In this document: positions 52,675 through 61,056 of the stretch, one piece after another
How positions within the stretch are numbered: the stretch's first letter is position 1
Layout of the letters: the number at the start of each line of letters is the position of its first letter
DNA from: Kosakonia radicincitans DSM 16656
Lineage (GTDB): Bacteria; Pseudomonadota; Gammaproteobacteria; Enterobacterales; Enterobacteriaceae
Reading direction: 5' to 3'
Length of the DNA: 64,000 nucleotides
NCBI RefSeq assembly: GCF_000280495.2
Contig: NZ_CP018016.1
Coordinates: 1 to 64,000, forward strand
Made by a program: the position numbers and the translations under genes
The notes under the pieces: generated by a model
What the model was told of the DNA's origin: nothing
Seen by the model: the letters and a program-made list of their open reading frames with translations, nothing else
Databases searched by the model: none

Positions 52675-53445
52675 TCAAAGCTGATTCACCTGCGCCCGCC
52701 TACCCAGTGCCATACAGATCATCGGCAGCGGCAGCGTGACGATCAGCAGCAGCCACAGCAGGGTATAAACGGAATCGACGCCGTCGTTTTGCAGGTTGGT
52801 GTAGAGCTTGACCGGAATACCCTGCGGAAAGTAAGCGAAGATCATCACAATGCCGAACTCGCCAACCGCCCGCACCCAGGCCAGCGCAATAGCCGAGGCC
52901 AGCCCTGGCATCGCCATTGGCAGCGCCAGATAGCGAAAGCGCTGCCAGCCGCCCGCGCCAAGCGTCTGCCCGGCTTCAAGAATCGTTTTCGGTACGGTGC
53001 TGAAGGCGCTGCGCGCCACCACAATAAAGTAGGGAAGCGCGCCGTAAAGCTGTGCCAGCACAAAGGCGGCAGGATTGTTGACCAGCGTCATGCCGACCTG
53101 CGACAGCCACTGACCAAACAGGCCGTACGGCCCCCATGCGGAAACCAGCAGAATACCCATCGACAGCGGCGGCGTCAGCAGCGGAATCATTACCAGCAGC
53201 TCGGCGATCAGACGTTTGCGCCCGGTAGCTCGCGCCAGCCACCAGGCCACCGGCAGTCCGATCAGGATAATCAGGCACAGCGCCAGCAGCCCAAGGCCGA
53301 GCGACACGGCAATCGCATTGTCATCCCGCCAGGCAAGCCGGAAGTGGCCCCACGGCGTTTCATGCAGCAGGGTAACAAACGGAATGCACAACAGCAGCAA
53401 TGCGGGAAGCGACAACCAGCCCGCCATACGCCCGGCCTGGCGCAT
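52675..53445 (-). CDS. Molybdate/tungstate-type ABC permease
   Basis: A 256-residue inner-membrane permease of the ModB/CysT class with about six helices and the EAA-like loop QTLGAGGWQRFRYLALPMAMPG. It pairs with the binding protein upstream (stop and start overlap at 53445). No ATPase gene follows: the next gene downstream is a convergent aldo/keto reductase. It would need an ATPase from elsewhere. Confidence 0.87.
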   Translation of the reverse strand: MRQAGRMAGWLSLPALLLLCIPFVTLLHETPWGHFRLAWRDDNAIAVSLGLGLLALCLIILIGLPVAWWLARATGRKRLIAELLVMIPLLTPPLSMGILLVSAWGPYGLFGQWLSQVGMTLVNNPAAFVLAQLYGALPYFIVVARSAFSTVPKTILEAGQTLGAGGWQRFRYLALPMAMPGLASAIALAWVRAVGEFGIVMIFAYFPQGIPVKLYTNLQNDGVDSVYTLLWLLLIVTLPLPMICMALGRRAQVNQL

Positions 53446-54374
53446 CAGCGGTACAGCGCGTTGCCTTTCGGCGCGGCGTAACCATATTGATTCAAGATCT
53501 GCTGCCCCTGCGCGCTTTGCATAAATTCAACGAATTTCTTCGCCTGATCGGTGCCGTTTGGCGCGTTCTTCAGTACTGCCGCGTAAAACACCATCGGCTG
53601 CGTGTGCAGGGTTTGATCTTTGCCAGCGCTGTCTTTAATGGTGAAGCTGACAGTGTCATACCACTGTTTCGCCAGCGCCGGGTTACTCAGGTTGATCTCA
53701 TCCGGCAGCGCAACATACGGCAGATGGGCGGAACGTACTTCGCTTTCGTAACCGGCTGCGGCATCAATCTGGCCGCTCTCGAGGCGCGCCAGCAGGCCGC
53801 CTTCCTGGTGAGTCTGTTCCGGGTTTTGCAGGTCGCCCAGCACTTTCTGCGCGATGCCCGGCTGGTGGTAATATTTTTCCGCCAGCAGAAGGGTAAAGAC
53901 AATGTTCTGCCCTTTCGGATCGACATACGGATCGGTGCGGCCGAAGTGAATATCTTTCTGCGCCAGCAGCTTCAGCCAGCCGGCATCATGATGTTTACTG
54001 GAGTCGGCAAACTGCGCGGCATATTTCCCTTTCGGGCTGTACGCTATCACCATGCTGGTGCTGGCGACCGGGACGGCATCATCGATTAAGCCTGCATCTT
54101 TCAGGATCTGCATGGGGCCAGGGTTGATGGAGACAAACACGTCCGCCGTCAGTTTATGGCTCGCCAGCAAACGCGCCATCCCGTAAGCGCCCTGTCCCTG
54201 GCCCTGCCAGGCACCGTTTTCCGCTTTCGCAAACACCGGTCCCAGCCCCTGATCCATCACTTTGCCCATCGAACCGGCATAAGTGACGCGAATATCTTTT
54301 GCCAGAACGGGCGTAGCGCTCAACACTGCCAGCGCTATCACCGCTGCACACTTGCCTGTCATCGTTTTCATCAT
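53445..54374 (-). CDS. Molybdate/tungstate-type periplasmic binding protein
   Basis: A 309-residue binding protein with a signal peptide (cut after VLA, before KDIRV) and the ModA/WtpA-like fold (YAGSMGKVMDQGLGPVF, FGRTDPYVDPKGQN). The upstream ModE-like box supports an oxyanion such as molybdate or tungstate. Start ATG 54374 or the adjacent ATG 54371. It is followed by its permease with a one-base overlap. Confidence 0.87.
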   Translation of the reverse strand: MMKTMTGKCAAVIALAVLSATPVLAKDIRVTYAGSMGKVMDQGLGPVFAKAENGAWQGQGQGAYGMARLLASHKLTADVFVSINPGPMQILKDAGLIDDAVPVASTSMVIAYSPKGKYAAQFADSSKHHDAGWLKLLAQKDIHFGRTDPYVDPKGQNIVFTLLLAEKYYHQPGIAQKVLGDLQNPEQTHQEGGLLARLESGQIDAAAGYESEVRSAHLPYVALPDEINLSNPALAKQWYDTVSFTIKDSAGKDQTLHTQPMVFYAAVLKNAPNGTDQAKKFVEFMQSAQGQQILNQYGYAAPKGNALYR

Positions 54375-54380
54375 GCTTCT

Positions 54381-54404
54381 CGTTATATACCAAAGTAAAT
54401 AACG
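54381..54404. promoter_or_regulatory. ModE-like box
   Basis: CGTTATAT (54381-54388) and TAAATAACG (54396-54404) are spaced as in the E. coli modA operator (CGTTATAT-N7-TACATAACG). It lies just before the binding-protein gene, predicting repression when molybdate is plentiful. The rest of 54405-54709 shows no clear gene or site. Confidence 0.82.
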
Positions 54405-54709
54405 ATTATCTTTTCCGCACGGGGAATGAACAACGTAAGTGGCCGATTCGTTGATGTTTTGTTGAAGTTAGCGAAGCGGCAGGCGGCAATTACTGTACAC
54501 TGACATCTCCTGTCAGCGAGGACGTTTATCTTTCCCTTAATAGAATCAGGGGATTGCATAGCACGCGGAAATTTCATTTTAGTTTTCCTGTTTTCTGCCG
54601 TTAATCCCTATGAACAAAAACAAGGTTTTACCTGAAACTTCGGGCCGTGGCGCGATGGTCAGGCTGTACTTTTAACGTCTTGTGAGACTTTATTCCGGAA
54701 CCCGCAGCA

Positions 54710-55591
54710 ATGAAGGAAAGTCACGACAGAAAACACGACCCGTTGATTGAGCGGCTGTGCGAAATTTTCGCTGCGCTCTATCAGGGCAAAACCATCGATA
54801 AGGCGTGGCTGTGCGATAAATTCGGCATAACGGAACGCACGGCTTACCGCGACCTTGCGCGGCTGGGACATATCCTCGATCAGGTTTCGCCAGGACGCTA
54901 TAAACTCAGCGCCCACCTTCTTCCGACATTACACAGCGGTCATCTGGCGGAATTCGCTGACTTTACCGGCGTGGCGCATCTCTTTCCGCGCCAGGACGGA
55001 CAATCGCTGCGTAACAGCATGAAACAGCGCAGCAATATCTCCTTTCACGCACCGAGCAGCCGGCAAAATCAGCAGCTCGAGCCGCTGCTTAACCAGTTAA
55101 ATCAGGCCATTAGCCAGCGCACAGAAGTGGAATATCGCTACCGCGACAAAGCCCGGCGCGCGCAGCCTTACCGGCTGATTAACCAATACGGCTTGTGGTA
55201 CCTGGCGGCCATAGAAAAAGGGCAGTTAAAGGCGTTCGAAGTGGCGCGTATTGAGCGGCTAACCAGCACCGACCAGCGCTTTGAGCTGCTCGCTGAGGTG
55301 GTCGCCGAGCTGGAAAATCATGTCGGTATTCGCTTTGGCTCGCGGGTGGAGACGGTACTGCGCGTATCGGCGCATGCCGCGGAGTATGTCACCCGCCGGG
55401 CGCTGTTCCCCGCGCAACGCATTATTGAACACCACGACGATGGCAGCCTGACGCTCTCTACGGCGATCAGCGATCCGCATACGCTTTTTCGCTGGCTGCG
55501 CTACTGGCTGCCGGACATCGGCATTCTTTCGCCCGCCTCGCTGCGCGAGCAATTTGAACAGGATTTACATACCCGTTTTCACGCCGTATAG
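54710..55591 (+). CDS. HTH-WYL transcriptional regulator
   Basis: A 293-residue regulator: an N-terminal winged helix (DKFGITERTAYRDLARLG, 36-53) and a C-terminal WYL domain with the Trp-Tyr-Leu at 163-165 and FEVARIERL. WYL proteins (BrxR/CapW relatives) often control defence operons, sensing nucleic acid or nucleotide ligands. It is 32 bases before the AAA+ gene and probably regulates the operon. GGAACCCGCAGC precedes ATG 54710. Confidence 0.9.
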   Translation: MKESHDRKHDPLIERLCEIFAALYQGKTIDKAWLCDKFGITERTAYRDLARLGHILDQVSPGRYKLSAHLLPTLHSGHLAEFADFTGVAHLFPRQDGQSLRNSMKQRSNISFHAPSSRQNQQLEPLLNQLNQAISQRTEVEYRYRDKARRAQPYRLINQYGLWYLAAIEKGQLKAFEVARIERLTSTDQRFELLAEVVAELENHVGIRFGSRVETVLRVSAHAAEYVTRRALFPAQRIIEHHDDGSLTLSTAISDPHTLFRWLRYWLPDIGILSPASLREQFEQDLHTRFHAV

Positions 55592-55623
55592 CGGCCGCGA
55601 CGTTATCAAGGACAGGGACTTAT

Positions 55624-56601
55624 ATGTTTGGTTCGCGTAAACCGAAACCGTTAACACAGAGAGGCGATAGTATGACATCCGGACGCATCAGCCCGCAGTT
55701 CTCCCGGCAACGGGAAAAAGCCGATGATGAGGATAAATCACTTTTCGCTCCAGCGATTGCGCCGCGTTTTACGCTGGAAAGCGATGTCGCCCTGGCGGCG
55801 GAAGTAATTGAACAATTGGATGAAGCGAAAGCCAAAATCGAGCACTACCAGCAGATCTACCTTGACTGGGGGTTCTCTGCCGTTGACCCGCAAGGAAAAG
55901 GTATTGTCCTTAATTTTTACGGCCCGCCAGGCACCGGAAAAACCCTGACCGCCGAGGCGCTGGCCGGTTCGCTGGCGCGCAATATCATGCTGGTGAGCAT
56001 TACTGATCTGGAAAGCAAATTTATGGGCGAAACGGCGAAGAATATTGCTGCGCTTTTTCGCCAGGCCGAACGCGAAAATGCCGTGTTGTTCTTTGACGAA
56101 GCCGACACGCTGCTTGGTAAACGCCTCTCTTCTGTCACGCAGGGTATTGATAATGAGGTCAATGCCATGCGTTCCACCTTGCTTATCGAACTGGAAAAAC
56201 ACGCGGGTATCGTGATTTTCGCCACCAACTTTGTGAAAAATTACGATAGCGCCTTCCTGAGCCGCATCACCCATCATATCGGCTTTACCCTGCCCGGCGA
56301 GCCTGAGCGCCAGCGCATCTGGGCCAAACTGCTGGTGGCGACCATTCCTCTGGCGGACGACCGAGAAACCCTGATCGCGCAGGCGGTTGCCCTTTCCGAT
56401 GGCCTTTCCGGGCGCGATATGCGCAATGCGATGCGGCTGGCATTGCCGAAAGCCGTTCGCAGCCCGCAACAACAACTGGCGCTGGCGCATATTGAAAGCG
56501 CGCTGACGCAGATCCGCGAAGCGTATCGCGCGATCGCCTCTTCTGCATCACACATACCTCCACACATTGACACAGCAAGAAAAATGCTCGGCGTGAGCTA
56601 A
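55624..56601 (+). CDS. AAA+ ATPase of the ZorAB-like operon
   Basis: A 325-residue cytosolic AAA+ protein with Walker A GPPGTGKT (100-107), Walker B VLFFDEAD (154-161), sensor 1 IVIFATN and arginine-finger region SRITHHIGF, followed by a small helical lid. The N-terminal 45 residues are charged and probably flexible. It resembles SpoVK/FtsH-like clade ATPases, not the SNF2 helicase ZorD. ATG 55624 follows GGACAGGGA; ATG 55672 is possible. First effector-type gene of the operon. Confidence 0.9.
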   Translation: MFGSRKPKPLTQRGDSMTSGRISPQFSRQREKADDEDKSLFAPAIAPRFTLESDVALAAEVIEQLDEAKAKIEHYQQIYLDWGFSAVDPQGKGIVLNFYGPPGTGKTLTAEALAGSLARNIMLVSITDLESKFMGETAKNIAALFRQAERENAVLFFDEADTLLGKRLSSVTQGIDNEVNAMRSTLLIELEKHAGIVIFATNFVKNYDSAFLSRITHHIGFTLPGEPERQRIWAKLLVATIPLADDRETLIAQAVALSDGLSGRDMRNAMRLALPKAVRSPQQQLALAHIESALTQIREAYRAIASSASHIPPHIDTARKMLGVS

Positions 56602-56614
56602 GGGATTAAAAATA

Positions 56615-57880
56615 ATGGGTTGGTTAGATTCTGTATGCGATTTTGCTTCCTCTGTGGTTTCCTCGGTTGGCAGCTTTGTTTCGTCGGCGGTGAGCAAGGC
56701 GAAAGAGTACGTCAGTAGCGCCATTGGCTGGATGGCGGAAAAAGCGGAAGGTTTTGTCGGTAAAGTCAGCCAGATGTGGACGCGCATTAAACCGCACATC
56801 AGCAAAGGCCGCACCTTCCTGAAGATGGTAGGCGCGTACTTTACGCATCCCTGGGTCAAAACAGCGCTGGCATTGCTGGATAAAGGGCTGGCGTGGCTGG
56901 AGAAAGCCGATAAACACCCGCTGGTGCGTCGCGCGCAGAAAGCGATTCAATGGGTGATTGACTGGTGCAAAGGCGCGCGTCAGCAGCAGCTCGATAAAGC
57001 CGCGCTGGAAGAGGCTCGCCGCCATGCAGAAGCGCTGGCCGAAGCGGAACGTGAACTGCACGGTGAAGAGAAATCCGCCGTTTCCGCCATTGCGATGCTG
57101 AACAACTACATGATTGCCAAAGCGGAAGTGGACATCGCCCTTGAGCGCGACGATTTGCAGGACTTTGAATACTACCTGCGCCTGCGCGCGGTACAGAAAC
57201 TGCTGGCGTTTTACGAAAGCCGTATGGAATCCGTTACCCGCGTGGAAGAGATTGATGATGACCTGCTGTTTATCATTTTCGCCGCTAACCGTCTGATTCA
57301 ACAGGATGCGGAGTTCAGCGAAGAGCACACACTGCAACTGGATGCACTGACGACTCGTCAGTTCGGTAAGCCGATCATTCCGTTTATCTTCGAAGAGATG
57401 ATCATCGCCTGGGAGAAAAGCCGTCAGTTACTGGAGGCGGACTGGGAACGCGATAGCAAGGTGCTCTCCCGCAGCCGCATGCTGCGCGATCGCCTGTTGC
57501 GCGCCCAGAACAATGAAACGCTGAGCGCGGAAGATATGGCTATGCTCAACGACTTGCAGATTTCCCTGCCGCGCGAAGAACAAGAATTGAATGCACTGGA
57601 AGATACCTTGCAGGCGCGTCGCTGTTACGTGAATGCGGCCGAAGGCTTCCTGCAAATGCTGGAAAAAGACGAACAGCAACTGATTGATGAAGGAAATGAA
57701 TTTCTGCTGGAGCGCGGCGCGGAAGTGGGGCGTCTGCTGATTCAGTGTTCACAGGACAACCGCCCGTGGTCGGCGCTCTCGACGGAAGAACAGTATCTGA
57801 TCAACGACTTTGCGCTCATCTTTGCCAACGATTGCGAGCAACGTACCGAAAAAGGGCTGATGGTTGAGGTGATGGCATGA
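56615..57880 (+). CDS. Helical protein of unknown function in ZorAB-like operon
   Basis: A 421-residue protein I do not recognise. The N-terminus is an amphipathic Ser/Val repeat (FASSVVSSVGSFVSSAVSKA) that could lie on a membrane; the rest is predicted helical and acidic with long charged coiled-coil-like segments (ARRHAEALAEAERELHGEE). It begins 13 bases after the AAA+ gene and its stop overlaps the ZorA-like gene by 4 bases, so it belongs to the same machine. It could link the ATPase to the channel. Confidence 0.85.
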   Translation: MGWLDSVCDFASSVVSSVGSFVSSAVSKAKEYVSSAIGWMAEKAEGFVGKVSQMWTRIKPHISKGRTFLKMVGAYFTHPWVKTALALLDKGLAWLEKADKHPLVRRAQKAIQWVIDWCKGARQQQLDKAALEEARRHAEALAEAERELHGEEKSAVSAIAMLNNYMIAKAEVDIALERDDLQDFEYYLRLRAVQKLLAFYESRMESVTRVEEIDDDLLFIIFAANRLIQQDAEFSEEHTLQLDALTTRQFGKPIIPFIFEEMIIAWEKSRQLLEADWERDSKVLSRSRMLRDRLLRAQNNETLSAEDMAMLNDLQISLPREEQELNALEDTLQARRCYVNAAEGFLQMLEKDEQQLIDEGNEFLLERGAEVGRLLIQCSQDNRPWSALSTEEQYLINDFALIFANDCEQRTEKGLMVEVMA

Positions 57881-59631
57881 ACCTGCTGGCAGAGGTCGGC
57901 CATTTCCTGATTCCCGGTCTGGATGTGTTACAGCTTTTCTTCTTTTTGGTGATGGTAGCTGGCGTGGCGATGACTATTCGCAGCGTGAAACGTCGGGCGA
58001 AAGAGGCGAACTGGCAAACATTATGGGATGGTCAGACGCAGGGAAAAATGAATTCCGGGCTGGGTTCCGCCGCTGAACTTAGCCAGTCGGTGGCGACGAA
58101 AGCGGAGAAGATCGCCGCCATTATGCCGGGGATGCTGTTAATTGTCGGCCTGTTGGGCACGTTTCTTGGCCTTGGGCTGGCGCTGGATAAAGCCTCCGGC
58201 ATTCTGCATAACACCGGCAACAGCATTGGCGCAATGGATAGCGCCATGGGCGATCTGATGAATATGATGCAGGGGCTGGGGGTGAAATTTAAAACCTCCA
58301 CCTGGGGGATTATCGCCTTTATTGTCCTGAAGTGGTGGGAAACCCATAACGGCTATGAAGAGCGCCGCTTAAGCTGGTGCATGGCCCGGTTGCAGCAGGC
58401 GATTGATGAGAGCCGCGAAGCGGAAGAGGCCGCGCGCCGCGAGCAACTTCAACAACAGCAGCAGGCACAAATAACGGCGACTGACACGCTCGTTGCGGCA
58501 TTCGCGCAGGAAACCCGAACGCTGCGCGATGCGTTTGTGCAGCAGGTAAAACAGGGCGAAGAAGCCGAAGCGCAGCGCCACGCGCAGCAACAGCAGGCGC
58601 AGATAACGGCCACCGAAAGTCTCGTCGCGGCGCTGACGCAGCAAACTCAGACATTACGCGATGAGTTTGTTCAGCAGGCGAAACGCGCCGAAGAGTACGA
58701 AACGCAGCGCCATACGCATCAACTGGCGACATTGACGGAAATTGCCGATATCAACGGGCAATCCCGCAGCCTGCTGGAGAGCTATACGCGCAGCAGCCAG
58801 CAGAACCTGGAGGCGCTGCAACAGGCGGCTGGCGCGATGAGTAACGCTTCGCAGAAAGTGGCGGATTCCGCGGAAAGCCTGCAAGGAGTTGTTTCCACGC
58901 TGGGCGAGGATTTAAGCAGCGTGATGAATGATATCCGCAGCGAGCTTTCTGCTGTGGTGACAGAGATGAACAGCGACTTTACCCGCAACGTACAGCAGAT
59001 GAGCGAGATGCTGTCTGCTTCCACCCGCCAGCTAAGCGCCACCATGGAAACCATCGAACGCTCTCTCAAAGCGGCGATTGGCGAGATGGGCGATGCCTTC
59101 AGCAGCAATATGACGGAGATGGCCAGCCAGCTTACCTCGGCGACCTCCGTGATCAGCCTGTCGGTCGATACCATGTCGGCGCGTATTGATAGCACCATGA
59201 CGGAGCTGAGCGAGAAAACCAATGAGGCGGCGAAAGTACAGAGCCGGGTGATGAACGACTTCTCCATCACCAGTGAAAACCTCAACATTGAAGTGCAGGA
59301 GATGACGCAATACATCAAGCGGGTCACCAAAGAGATCCAGACCAGCCTGATGGCCGTCTCCGTCAGCAACCAGCGGCTGGAGTCGCTGCCGAAGCGCTTT
59401 AATGACTCGCAAGCCGCGCTGGAAAACGCCTGTAAGGTCATCGTTACGCTGCATGAGAAGCTGGAAGACCTGTGTGACGTTACGACGAAACAGCTCGCCA
59501 GCCAGTTGCCATCGGCAGAAAAAGAGGCGCTTATTGCCGCGGTGATGGATATGCAGCGTAAGCTCGCGACATTGCTGACCGAAGCGCAACACTACAGGCT
59601 GAATCCGCTGCCTGAAAGCGCAGAGGCGTAA
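57877..59631 (+). CDS. ZorA-like MotA/TolQ/ExbB proton-channel protein
   Basis: A 584-residue inner-membrane protein: membrane segments near 13-34, 83-103 and 141-154, the MotA/TolQ signatures GLLGTFLGL and KFKTSTWGI, then a cytoplasmic tail of about 420 residues predicted as coiled coil. This is the ZorA plan, where a pentamer with a long tail surrounds ZorB. The tail has a 44-residue tandem duplication (from residues 199 and 243). Its ATG overlaps the previous stop. Confidence 0.9.
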   Translation: MNLLAEVGHFLIPGLDVLQLFFFLVMVAGVAMTIRSVKRRAKEANWQTLWDGQTQGKMNSGLGSAAELSQSVATKAEKIAAIMPGMLLIVGLLGTFLGLGLALDKASGILHNTGNSIGAMDSAMGDLMNMMQGLGVKFKTSTWGIIAFIVLKWWETHNGYEERRLSWCMARLQQAIDESREAEEAARREQLQQQQQAQITATDTLVAAFAQETRTLRDAFVQQVKQGEEAEAQRHAQQQQAQITATESLVAALTQQTQTLRDEFVQQAKRAEEYETQRHTHQLATLTEIADINGQSRSLLESYTRSSQQNLEALQQAAGAMSNASQKVADSAESLQGVVSTLGEDLSSVMNDIRSELSAVVTEMNSDFTRNVQQMSEMLSASTRQLSATMETIERSLKAAIGEMGDAFSSNMTEMASQLTSATSVISLSVDTMSARIDSTMTELSEKTNEAAKVQSRVMNDFSITSENLNIEVQEMTQYIKRVTKEIQTSLMAVSVSNQRLESLPKRFNDSQAALENACKVIVTLHEKLEDLCDVTTKQLASQLPSAEKEALIAAVMDMQRKLATLLTEAQHYRLNPLPESAEA

Positions 59632-59639
59632 ATCAGCCG

Positions 59640-60326
59640 ATGAAAGATAAACCAAATGAGTGGGTCTCTATCTCGGATCTGATGGCGGGCGTGATGGCCG
59701 TGGTCATGCTGATGCTGGTGTTATCGGTGCTGCAAAATAAAGTGGCGGAAGTGAAGCGCGAGCAGGAGAAAAACAGCGGCCTGGCGGCAGCGCAGCAGAA
59801 GCTGAACACCCTGATGCACAGCATGCAAAAGGAGATGGCCGATCGTGGTGAAGAGATGCTGGTGGGGTTTGATATGGCCAGCGGCAAAATCACCCTGCGC
59901 GACAAAATCTTCGCCAAAGGCAGCGCCTGTATCACCGATCAGGCAAAAGATGCGCTGGCGCGCCTGGCCCCGCGGATTGCTGAGTTTGTTGGCAGCGCGG
60001 CGAATACCCAGGTGTTTGTGGAAGGGCATACCGACAACTTGCAGGTCAGCAATCCGGTCACCGATATTTCCCGTTTCTGTACCGTTTATGACGACAACTA
60101 CACGCTCTCCGCCGCCCGTGCGCGGGAAGCGCGCAAGCTGCTGGTCACCTCGCTGGATGAACAACAATCGCGGCGCGTGATTGTCGCCGGTTTTGGCGAT
60201 TCACAGCCGCTCAGCGGCATTTCGCCTGATGATGAGCGCAACCGCCGCGTTGAAGTGCAATTTCTCACCCATGCTGCCGCACGTCAGGACAGCACTACCA
60301 CAGAGTCAATAACCGATGGCAAATAA
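59640..60326 (+). CDS. ZorB-like MotB/OmpA-domain protein
   Basis: A 228-residue protein with one N-terminal membrane helix (ISDLMAGVMAVVMLMLVL) carrying Asp13, the expected proton-binding residue, and a C-terminal OmpA peptidoglycan-binding domain (VFVEGHTDN, GDSQP, ERNRRVEVQF). It is the partner of the preceding channel gene, 8 bases away, giving a MotAB-type motor as in Zorya. Confidence 0.92.
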   Translation: MKDKPNEWVSISDLMAGVMAVVMLMLVLSVLQNKVAEVKREQEKNSGLAAAQQKLNTLMHSMQKEMADRGEEMLVGFDMASGKITLRDKIFAKGSACITDQAKDALARLAPRIAEFVGSAANTQVFVEGHTDNLQVSNPVTDISRFCTVYDDNYTLSAARAREARKLLVTSLDEQQSRRVIVAGFGDSQPLSGISPDDERNRRVEVQFLTHAAARQDSTTTESITDGK

Positions 60327-61056
60327 CTACAGGCAGGATACAGACCTGGAGCTTCTGCGCTATGCAGACCAGGAGATGCTGGGCGTACTGGTGAACTATT
60401 TAACCACCGACAAAGATGGTTCCACGCGCTACACCGAGTCATTAACCGGCGATGAGGCATTCAAGGCCGCAAACGGCGATTTTCGCCAGGTTTGGCAGCT
60501 TATTGGGGCTGAATTGCAGCATTTTGGCGGCGATTCTCTGATGAATTTCATTCGCCGCAACGGCGTGCCGTACAAAGAGATCCTGACCGATGTGTGTAAA
60601 AAAATCGGCGTGAAAACGGATTTCTCCGCCGACACGGTAGAAATCGAGAAAGCGATGCTGGCGAAATTGTTTGAGGATTCCTGGGAAAACATGAGTGAAG
60701 CCGAACGCGCCAGCGTGCGCGCGCAGTTGAAAATCAACGGCAATCTGGCGGGCGGCGCGGCGCTGTCCGCCATTATCGCGGCGATTCGCCTCGGCGGATT
60801 TATGTCTTACCAGGTGTCGTTGATTGTGGCCAATGCTGTCGCCAGAGCGCTGCTGGGACGCGGGCTGGCGCTGGCGGCCAATGCGGGACTGGTGCGGGCG
60901 ATCGGTATTTTTGCCGGTCCAGTGGGGATGGCGATCTCCGCGCTGCTCACGCTACCGGCGCTGACCGGCCCGGCCTACCGCGTTACGTTGCCGGCGGTGG
61001 TACAAATTGCGGCGATGCGCCAGCAGCTTCTGAAACCTGAAGAGGACATTTTTTGA
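60316..61056 (+). CDS. YaaW/UPF0174-family protein
   Basis: A 246-residue protein related to E. coli YaaW: it shares WQLIGAELQHFGGDS, the Ala/Gly-rich hydrophobic centre and AYRVTLPAVVQIAAMR. The family function is unknown. It overlaps the ZorB-like gene by 11 bases, so it belongs to the operon. The hydrophobic helices at about 145-225 suggest membrane association. It may be the effector of the system. Confidence 0.85.
   Translation: MANNYRQDTDLELLRYADQEMLGVLVNYLTTDKDGSTRYTESLTGDEAFKAANGDFRQVWQLIGAELQHFGGDSLMNFIRRNGVPYKEILTDVCKKIGVKTDFSADTVEIEKAMLAKLFEDSWENMSEAERASVRAQLKINGNLAGGAALSAIIAAIRLGGFMSYQVSLIVANAVARALLGRGLALAANAGLVRAIGIFAGPVGMAISALLTLPALTGPAYRVTLPAVVQIAAMRQQLLKPEEDIF

Noticed and set aside
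54610..54675. A 21-codon frame before the WYL regulator
   Set aside because: No clear ribosome site or conserved peptide; kept only as a remark.
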